Below, piece after piece: positions 1 to 3,470 of a DNA stretch of 8,304 nt; the stretch's first letter is position 1, and every line of letters starts with the position of its first letter. Under the pieces are notes generated by a model. That model had not been told where the DNA came from. It was given only the letters and a program-made list of their open reading frames with translations, and searched no databases. This stretch comes from Parcubacteria group bacterium (lineage in GTDB: Bacteria; Patescibacteriota; Minisyncoccia; Phycocordibacterales; UBA2163). The position numbers and the translations under genes are program-made. The DNA is taken from contig JADHUX010000018.1 in assembly GCA_016784285.1 (NCBI GenBank), positions 1 through 8,304 on the forward strand. The letters are read 5' to 3'.

Positions 1-228
1 CTCTCCTGCTATAAGCTCATAGGTAGTATCAAGCCCTCCGCTTTCAGTTTGGAATTCTTTACGAGTTACTACTAGAGGTTGGAGTATGCCGTATTGGCGT
101 ATAGAGTCAGAGAGGTCTTTTATTTTTGCCTCATTAAACTCACGCCGTGGTTGGTACGGATTAGGTTTTACTTTATTAAGCTCAATCCAATAGATTGAAT
201 CATTATGAAATTGATTTTCGTCGCTCAT
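1..228 (-). CDS. parB: ParB-family chromosome partitioning protein, N-terminal part (cut by window edge)
   Basis: Reading leftward from an ATG at 226-228, the frame stays open for 76 codons to the window edge, so only the N-terminus is visible. The sequence matches the ParB/Spo0J N-terminal domain: a hydrophobic entry strand, then PNPYQPRREF (about residues 22-31), a helix ending in SIRQYGILQPLVV (about 42-54), and ELIAGE (71-76). The last motif normally runs on into the GERR CTP-binding motif just outside the window. Family knowledge: ParB binds parS sites, clamps DNA using CTP and segregates the chromosome with ParA. The helix-turn-helix and dimerisation domains would lie beyond the edge. 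An insert between the two beta strands (about residues 58-69) is slightly longer than usual. No parS-like sequence is visible in the window. A strong promoter lies just upstream. A ParB-like nuclease or Noc paralogue is possible, but the motifs favour ParB. Confidence 0.9.
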   Translation of the reverse strand, partial: MSDENQFHNDSIYWIELNKVKPNPYQPRREFNEAKIKDLSDSIRQYGILQPLVVTRKEFQTESGGLDTTYELIAGE

Positions 229-238
229 ATTATTTCAA

Positions 239-266
239 ATTATATCATAAAGAATAAACCTGACAA
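239..266 (-). promoter_or_regulatory. Promoter of parB, nearly leaderless
   Basis: On the minus strand, a -35 box TTGTCA (261-266) is followed by a 16-bp spacer and an extended -10 TGATATAAT, whose TATAAT lies at 239-244. Only 10 bases separate the -10 from the parB ATG, so the predicted transcript start is about four bases before the start codon. There is no Shine-Dalgarno sequence in this gap. Confidence 0.7.
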
Positions 267-270
267 AAAT

Positions 271-331
271 CTCGCGGGAAAAGGTCTTTCTTTGCGAAAC
301 GAAGTGGAGAAAGGTTAGACCTTGAGGAGCG
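271..331 (-). repeat. Dispersed 61-bp repeat, copy A (inverted)
   Basis: Read on the minus strand, this stretch begins CGCTCCTCAAGG and ends GACCTTTTCCCGCGAG. By hand alignment it matches the copy at 2478-2538 at 53 of 61 positions without gaps, and both of its ends match the copy inside miaA. Internally, AAGGTCT (281-287) and AGACCTT (317-323) form inverted arms. It fills the space between the parB promoter and tRNA-Leu. In the phase that is open in the other two copies, this one has a TAA stop, so it is probably non-coding here. Confidence 0.75.
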
Positions 332-350
332 TAGGTTTTTGTATTACACT
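322..350 (+). promoter_or_regulatory. Possible promoter of tRNA-Leu, partly inside repeat A
   Basis: TTGAGG (322-327) and TACACT (345-350) are separated by 17 bp, which would start transcription a few bases before the tRNA 5' end at 360. Each box matches consensus at only four of six positions. The -35 box would come from the end of repeat A. Confidence 0.35.
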
Positions 351-359
351 ACAAACATT

Positions 360-441
360 GCCGTGGTGGCGGAATTGGTAGACGCGCACGACTCAAAATC
401 GTGTGGAGCAATCCATGAGGGTTCGACCCCCTCCCGCGGCA
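360..441 (+). tRNA. tRNA-Leu (anticodon CAA)
   Basis: An 82-base class II tRNA folds by eye. The acceptor stem is GCCGTGG with CCGCGGC (one G-T pair). The anticodon stem CACGA/TCGTG encloses the loop CTCAAAA, giving anticodon CAA for the codon TTG. A long variable arm (TGGA, GCAA loop, TCCA) marks a leucine or serine type. The T-arm is GAGGG/CCCTC with loop TTCGACC, and the discriminator base is A. CCA is not encoded and must be added by a nucleotidyltransferase. A36-A37-A38 in the anticodon loop makes it an expected MiaA substrate. A strong hairpin follows four bases downstream. Confidence 0.96.
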
Positions 442-444
442 CAA

Positions 445-478
445 AAAAAGAAACTAGTTTTTAAACTAGTTTCTTTTT
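445..478. terminator. Bidirectional terminator between tRNA-Leu and the peroxiredoxin gene
   Basis: A perfect 16-bp inverted repeat (445-460 with 463-478, arm AAAAAGAAACTAGTTT) has a two-base TT centre. It carries A-rich and T-rich outer ends, so both strands read as a hairpin ending in a T tract. It lies between two convergent genes, tRNA-Leu on plus and the peroxiredoxin gene on minus, and can end both transcripts. Confidence 0.85.
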
Positions 479-481
479 GTT

Positions 482-1123
482 TTATATCTTCCCTACCAGA
501 TCCATCCCTGGTTCTAGTGTGTCGCTCCCTGGAGTCCAGTTTGCAGGACATACTTTGTCGCCATGTTCGTGAGTAAACTTAGCAGCTTGAACTTTTCTTA
601 ACAGCTCTTTTGCATTACGTCCTATGCTATTGTCGTGGATTTCCATCACTTTTAGTACACCGTCTGGATTTACTACAAAGCTTCCTCGCAATGCCAGACC
701 TTCGTCTTCTATAAGTACTCCCATAGTCTCTGAAAGTATATGATTTGCATCTTCAGCCATTGGGAACTTGATCTTGCCTATCGCTTTAGACGAATCGTGC
801 CATGCTTTGTGAGTATAAACTGTATCTGTACTTACTGACACTACTTCAGCGCCCTCCTTCTTAAACTCATCATAAAGCTCTGCCATATCTTCAAGCTCTG
901 TAGGACATACGAACGTAAAGTCAGCTGGGTAGAAGAAGAGTATAAGCCACTTTCCTTCAAAGTCAGAGATCTTCATCTTCTTTTCGTCATTCTCGTGGAA
1001 GACTTTGAATGATATATCTGGTAATTTGTCTCCTATTTGGACTGTGTCTCCAAAACACATGTCCCCACAGCAATCTAAACAATTAGAATCACCGCAAATA
1101 TTACAATTATTTTCTTTTGACAT
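482..1123 (-). CDS. Typical 2-Cys peroxiredoxin (AhpC/Prx1 type) with Cys-rich N-terminus
   Basis: This 213-residue protein reduces hydrogen peroxide and organic peroxides in the cytosol. The peroxidatic motif FYPADFTFVCPTE places the catalytic cysteine at C73, with T70 in the usual Thr-x-x-Cys arrangement and a conserved Arg at R146 (RGSFVVNPDG). The resolving cysteine is C192 in KVCPANW, as in typical 2-Cys enzymes that form a disulfide across the dimer. The core from about residue 27 has the normal family length. The first 23 residues are extra and hold six cysteines (C7, C10, C15, C18, C19, C23), an arrangement that could bind a metal or form disulfides; this is inference. The start at 1121-1123 is the first ATG after the promoter and has no Shine-Dalgarno sequence. 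The gene stands alone, and no AhpF-like reductase is in view. The DsbA-like protein at 7514-8269 is redox-related, but nothing links them directly. Confidence 0.93.
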   Translation of the reverse strand: MSKENNCNICGDSNCLDCCGDMCFGDTVQIGDKLPDISFKVFHENDEKKMKISDFEGKWLILFFYPADFTFVCPTELEDMAELYDEFKKEGAEVVSVSTDTVYTHKAWHDSSKAIGKIKFPMAEDANHILSETMGVLIEDEGLALRGSFVVNPDGVLKVMEIHDNSIGRNAKELLRKVQAAKFTHEHGDKVCPANWTPGSDTLEPGMDLVGKI

Positions 1124-1155
1124 AATTTTTAAGTAGATTAGTATTAATAATTACT

Positions 1156-1164
1156 ATTATATCA
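1156..1164 (-). promoter_or_regulatory. Extended -10 promoter of the peroxiredoxin gene
   Basis: On the minus strand TGATATAAT is identical to the extended -10 boxes of parB and of the gene at 7514. No good -35 is seen (a T-run lies at that distance), which an extended -10 can tolerate. The predicted leader is about 26 bases. It overlaps the plus-strand TATTAT (1155-1160), which lies nine bases before the miaA ATG and may be its -10, although that one has no recognisable -35. Confidence 0.55.
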
Positions 1165-1169
1165 TAAAA

Positions 1170-2159
1170 ATGAGTACTAAAAAAATACATTCATCGCTCC
1201 TCAATGAAGAAGGAGTTTCGCAACTTCTTCATCGTCTATTCCGCGAGGAAAGACCTTCTCCCGCGATTAAAATCGTCGTAATCTTAGGTCAAACCGCCAC
1301 AGGCAAGAGCGATTTAGCTGTGGAAATAGCTAAAGAGTTTTCCGGCGAGATAATCTCTGCTGACTCACGCCAAGTATATAAAGGACTAGATATAGGTAGT
1401 GGCAAGATCACTAAAAGAGAGATGCGGAGCATGAAGCACTACCTACTTGATGTAGCAAACCCTAAACGGCAGTTCTCCGTAGCGCAGTATAAGAAGCTGG
1501 CTGATAGAGCGATACTAGAAATAAATGAAAAAAATAAACTGCCAATAATAGTAGGCGGTACAGGGTTTTATATACAGGCTATTGTTGATGGTTTAGTACT
1601 TCCTGAAGTGAAACCAAATGCAAAGCTTCGCAAAGAGCTCGAAAGGAAATCTCCTGAACAACTTTTCGAAATATTAAAAAAACTAGACAAAGCGCGAGCA
1701 AAAGAAATAGAAAAAAATAATCCTCGTAGGCTCATACGAGCGATTGAGGTAGCAAAAGCGCTAGGTAAAGTACCAAAGCTAAAGACAGACTCCAAATACG
1801 ATGTACTTCAGATTGGTTTAAAGCTTGAAGAGAAAAAGCTGAAAGATAATATTCACAAAAGGCTGATGGCTAGGATGAAAAAAGGTATGGTAAAAGAAGT
1901 AGAAAAACTTCACTCTCCGCCAGCTGGCGGAGGACTTTCTTGGAGGCGGCTAGAAGCACTAGGGCTTGAATATAAAAATTTAGCTCTTTATTTGCAAGGA
2001 AAAATGTCAAAAGCCGAGCTTTTAACAAAAATAGAAACAGAAAGCTGGCAGTTCGCCAAAAGGCAGATGCGATGGTTCAAACGAGACAATAAGATCAAAT
2101 GGTTTAAGCCAAACGAAGCTAAAAAGATAGAAAAAGAGATTAAAAAATTTATAAAGTAA
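1170..2159 (+). CDS. miaA: tRNA dimethylallyltransferase MiaA, with repeat-derived insertions
   Basis: MiaA transfers a dimethylallyl group to N6 of A37 in tRNAs reading UNN codons. The family marks are clear: P-loop GQTATGKS (residues 40-47), SADSRQVYKGLDIGSGK (63-79), VGGTGFY (128-134), NPRRLIRAIEV, and GLSWRRLEALGLEY near the C-terminal third. At 329 residues it is somewhat longer than the roughly 300-316 usual for the family. The excess lies in two places. Residues 6-32 come before the first core strand (IKIVVILG) and are encoded by a dispersed repeat (1193-1267). About six residues, SPPAGG (249-254), come from an 18-bp palindrome (1915-1932). ATG 1170 is the only plausible start, because no ATG, GTG or TTG lies in frame between it and the P-loop. 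No Shine-Dalgarno sequence is visible. It is divergent from the peroxiredoxin gene and ends in a terminator that overlaps its stop codon. Confidence 0.96.
   Translation: MSTKKIHSSLLNEEGVSQLLHRLFREERPSPAIKIVVILGQTATGKSDLAVEIAKEFSGEIISADSRQVYKGLDIGSGKITKREMRSMKHYLLDVANPKRQFSVAQYKKLADRAILEINEKNKLPIIVGGTGFYIQAIVDGLVLPEVKPNAKLRKELERKSPEQLFEILKKLDKARAKEIEKNNPRRLIRAIEVAKALGKVPKLKTDSKYDVLQIGLKLEEKKLKDNIHKRLMARMKKGMVKEVEKLHSPPAGGGLSWRRLEALGLEYKNLALYLQGKMSKAELLTKIETESWQFAKRQMRWFKRDNKIKWFKPNEAKKIEKEIKKFIK
1193..1267 (+). repeat. Dispersed repeat, copy C, inside the miaA reading frame
   Basis: The two ends match copies A and B: ATCGCTCCTCAA at the left and TTCCGCGAGGAAAGACCTT plus TCCCGCGAT at the right. 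The centre is longer and different, and forms its own hairpin (ATGAAGAAG at 1204-1212 with CTTCTTCAT at 1224-1232). It is read in the same phase that is open in copy B. Both encode a peptide starting SLL and ending FREERP, one residue, then PAI. Confidence 0.75.
1915..1932 (+). repeat. 18-bp perfect palindrome inside miaA
   Basis: CTCCGCCAGCTGGCGGAG is a perfect palindrome, far richer in GC than the surrounding gene. It encodes most of SPPAGG between KLH and GLSWRR. MiaA homologues usually run almost directly from the KLH-like helix end into GLSW, so this looks like an in-frame insertion of 18 bases. No second copy is seen in the window. Confidence 0.6.
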
Positions 2160-2190
2160 ACAACCCAGTCGACTGGGTTGTTTGTTTTTT
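2158..2190. terminator. Bidirectional terminator between miaA and tRNA-Trp
   Basis: A perfect 26-bp palindrome (2158-2183, arm AAACAACCCAGTC) overlaps the last two bases of the miaA stop codon. On plus it is followed by GTTTTTT (2184-2190), a classical T tract. On minus it ends in a T-rich run from the end of miaA. It can end miaA and, from the other side, the rpmG-tRNA-Trp transcript, whose tRNA ends at 2192. Confidence 0.85.
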
Positions 2191-2191
2191 G

Positions 2192-2263
2192 CGGGCCCAG
2201 CAGGACTCGAACCTGCAGTCCTGGTTTTGGAAACCAGTGGTTTACCAATTAACCGATAGGCCC
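2192..2263 (-). tRNA. tRNA-Trp (anticodon CCA)
   Basis: A 72-base tRNA on the minus strand. Acceptor stem GGGCCTA/TGGGCCC; D-arm GGTT/AACC; anticodon stem CTGGT/ACCAG with loop TTCCAAA, giving anticodon CCA; T-arm GCAGG/CCTGC with loop TTCGAGT; discriminator G, as expected for tryptophan. CCA is not encoded. A36-A37-A38 makes it a likely MiaA substrate. Its first base directly follows the last base of the rpmG stop codon. In many bacteria rpmG-trnW is followed by secE-nusG; here a terminator follows, so that arrangement is broken. CCA pairs with TGG only, which fits the standard use of TGA as stop. Confidence 0.96.
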
Positions 2264-2422
2264 TTATTTTTTACCTTCTTTGTGCTCAGTTTGTGCTTTA
2301 CACCATTTACAATACTTCTTGAGCTCGATCTTGCGCTCTACTTTCTTCTTGTTTTTACGGCTCCAATAGTTGATCCGCTTACATTTTGAGCATACTAATT
2401 TTATTAATCTTTCTTGTGACAT
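2264..2422 (-). CDS. rpmG: Large ribosomal subunit protein bL33, zinc-ribbon form
   Basis: A 52-codon gene beginning MSQERLIKLVCSKCKRINYW. Two CxxC pairs (C11/C14 and C38/C41) form the zinc ribbon of the cysteine-containing bL33 type, and the rest is rich in lysine and arginine, as expected for a 50S protein near the E site. The length is the usual 50-55 residues. A near-consensus promoter lies upstream. The TAA stop (2264-2266) touches the first base of tRNA-Trp, so the two must share a transcript and RNase P must cut exactly behind the stop codon. The order rpmG then trnW is a known conserved arrangement, which supports the call. Confidence 0.93.
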   Translation of the reverse strand: MSQERLIKLVCSKCKRINYWSRKNKKKVERKIELKKYCKWCKAQTEHKEGKK

Positions 2423-2447
2423 ATTTTATTATTTAAATTGAGACTAC

Positions 2448-2476
2448 ACTATACTTAATTCTATAACTTAAGTCAA
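2448..2476 (-). promoter_or_regulatory. Promoter of rpmG-tRNA-Trp
   Basis: On the minus strand TTGACT (2471-2476) and TATAGT (2448-2453) are separated by exactly 17 bp, the best sigma-70-like promoter in the window. The predicted leader is about 19 bases, AT-rich and without a Shine-Dalgarno sequence. The -35 box directly abuts repeat copy B. Confidence 0.75.
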
Positions 2477-2538
2477 TCGCTCCTCAAGTTCTCGCCTCTC
2501 TCCACTTCGTTCCGCGAGGAAAGACCTTTTCCCGCGAT
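2476..2538 (+). repeat. Dispersed 61-bp repeat, copy B
   Basis: From ATCGCTCCTCAAG to TCCCGCGAT, this copy matches copy A (inverted) at 53 of 61 positions and shares both ends with copy C in miaA. CTCGC (2491-2495) and GCGAG (2513-2517) can pair as a hairpin. It occupies most of the gap between the pilin stop and the rpmG promoter. In the same phase as copy C, it reads through without a stop. Confidence 0.75.
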
Positions 2539-2559
2539 TTAGTCAATAATCGTATTAAG

Positions 2560-2904
2560 CTAGCGTTGGAATGTGTCTAATATGAGTTTTACTATAAGGA
2601 ATGCTCCTAAGACAAATATAAACCCTATACCTACATTTATAAATATACTATGAGCTTTACTGAGTCTACTTGGGTTACCCCCTGCAGTAAGGTATAAGAA
2701 CCCAGCATAAGTAAACATAATTGTAGCTATAACAACTGCAAATGCTATAAGAAAACTAAGAATATTGTCTCCTAATTGTACTATGTCGTTCCATCCACAT
2801 GAGTCAGTACACGGTACAATAGTATCAAAGATCTGCGCTTGAGTGACAGCAATAGGTGTAAGCATTAATGCTAATACAAAAAAGAATATTAATATTTTCT
2901 TCAT
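2560..2904 (-). CDS. VirB2/TrbC-like pilin, small membrane protein
   Basis: This 114-residue protein has a signal peptide (MKKIL, then a hydrophobic core, ending near AVTQA about residue 23), a short exported stretch with two cysteines (C32, C36; PCTDSCGW), and two transmembrane segments (about 45-72 and 87-110). They are joined by a short loop, YLTAGGNPSRLSKAH. This layout and the TAGGNPS-type loop are typical of the VirB2/TrbC-like type IV secretion pilins that CPR genomes carry in many copies. The likely role is a surface filament or membrane channel subunit; the family call is made by eye and the role is inferred. The start lies eight bases after the rpsP stop codon, so the two may be co-transcribed, but an extended -10 over that stop codon could also drive it alone. 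No other secretion genes are in view. Confidence 0.75.
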   Translation of the reverse strand: MKKILIFFFVLALMLTPIAVTQAQIFDTIVPCTDSCGWNDIVQLGDNILSFLIAFAVVIATIMFTYAGFLYLTAGGNPSRLSKAHSIFINVGIGFIFVLGAFLIVKLILDTFQR

Positions 2905-2911
2905 TGAGTTA

Positions 2912-2920
2912 ATTATACCA
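2912..2920 (-). promoter_or_regulatory. Possible internal promoter of the pilin gene, over the rpsP stop codon
   Basis: On the minus strand TGGTATAAT is a perfect extended -10 box, and the rpsP stop codon TAA lies inside it. Seven bases separate it from the pilin ATG, so the transcript would start at or next to the start codon. No convincing -35 is seen, as the upstream DNA is the purine-rich rpsP tail. Confidence 0.4.
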
Positions 2921-3395
2921 CCTCTTTCTTTTCTTCTACAACCTCTTCTGTTGATACTTCTTCTTTAGGAGCTTCTGCTTCCTCTACTGGTGCTTCTCCT
3001 TGCTTTTCTTCTTCTGCTGGAGCATCTGTAGCTAGAGGAGCTTCTTCAGTAGTTACTGGTGCATCTCCTTCAGCTTCTACAGCTTCTTCTGTTTTTACTT
3101 CTTCAGCTTCTGGAGTTCTTGTATTTTTCTTACCTCGAGATACGTGCTTCTTTTTAGTTTTTATAATTCCCTCTTTTCTAAGGATGTTATTAACAGTATC
3201 AGAAACCTGTGCACCTTGTGAGATCCAGTGTTCTACTCTGTCGCCTTTAATAGCTACATTATCTCGTTTAGGGTCGTATGCTCCTAAAATCTCAACATTA
3301 TTGCCACTTTTTGGGCCTTTTCTTGAGTCAGTACAAACAACCCTAAAACTAGGGTCATTTTTCCGTCCAACTCTTTGTAGTCGTATTTTCAACAT
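2913..3395 (-). CDS. rpsP: Small ribosomal subunit protein bS16 with long acidic tail
   Basis: Residues 1 to about 78 are a complete bS16 domain (MLKIRLQRVGRKNDPSFRVV, then DSRKGPKSG, EILGAYDP and a C-terminal helix pair), a 30S assembly protein that binds 16S rRNA. A basic linker follows (TKKKHVSRGKK, 80-90). The last 70 or so residues are low-complexity and acidic, rich in Glu, Ala, Val, Pro and Thr. Usual bS16 proteins are 75-95 residues, so the 160-residue length comes entirely from the tail. The tail probably stays disordered on the ribosome surface; its role is unknown. The start fits the family exactly. The usual partners rimM and trmD are absent, and a pilin-like gene follows. It is transcribed divergently from rnr. 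Confidence 0.95.
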   Translation of the reverse strand: MLKIRLQRVGRKNDPSFRVVCTDSRKGPKSGNNVEILGAYDPKRDNVAIKGDRVEHWISQGAQVSDTVNNILRKEGIIKTKKKHVSRGKKNTRTPEAEEVKTEEAVEAEGDAPVTTEEAPLATDAPAEEEKQGEAPVEEAEAPKEEVSTEEVVEEKKEVV

Positions 3396-3404
3396 AATAG
3401 CAAG

Positions 3405-3433
3405 ATAATAGCAGAAAATCGTTTTGATATCAA
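3405..3433 (-). promoter_or_regulatory. Promoter of rpsP, near leaderless
   Basis: On the minus strand TTGATA (3428-3433), a 17-bp spacer and an extended -10 TGCTATTAT (TATTAT at 3405-3410). Only nine bases lie between the -10 and the ATG, giving a leader of about two or three bases. Its -35 overlaps that of the rnr promoter. Confidence 0.65.
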
Positions 3434-3451
3434 GCTATTTTCTGTTATACT
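3424..3451 (+). promoter_or_regulatory. Promoter of rnr
   Basis: TTGATA (3424-3429), a 16-bp spacer and an extended -10 TGTTATACT (TATACT at 3446-3451). The leader would be about 12 bases, with no Shine-Dalgarno sequence. It forms a mirror-image pair with the rpsP promoter. Confidence 0.65.
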
Positions 3452-3470
3452 GCGAGAATTATAGAATCTC

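Noticed and set aside
2189..2389. An open frame of 66 codons on plus across tRNA-Trp and rpmG.
   Set aside because: It covers a tRNA and a conserved ribosomal protein gene on the opposite strand and has no family features.
2476..2541. Repeat copy B as a small protein gene.
   Set aside because: It is open in one phase but has no start codon or ribosome site; the open phase is better explained by shared descent with the copy inside miaA.
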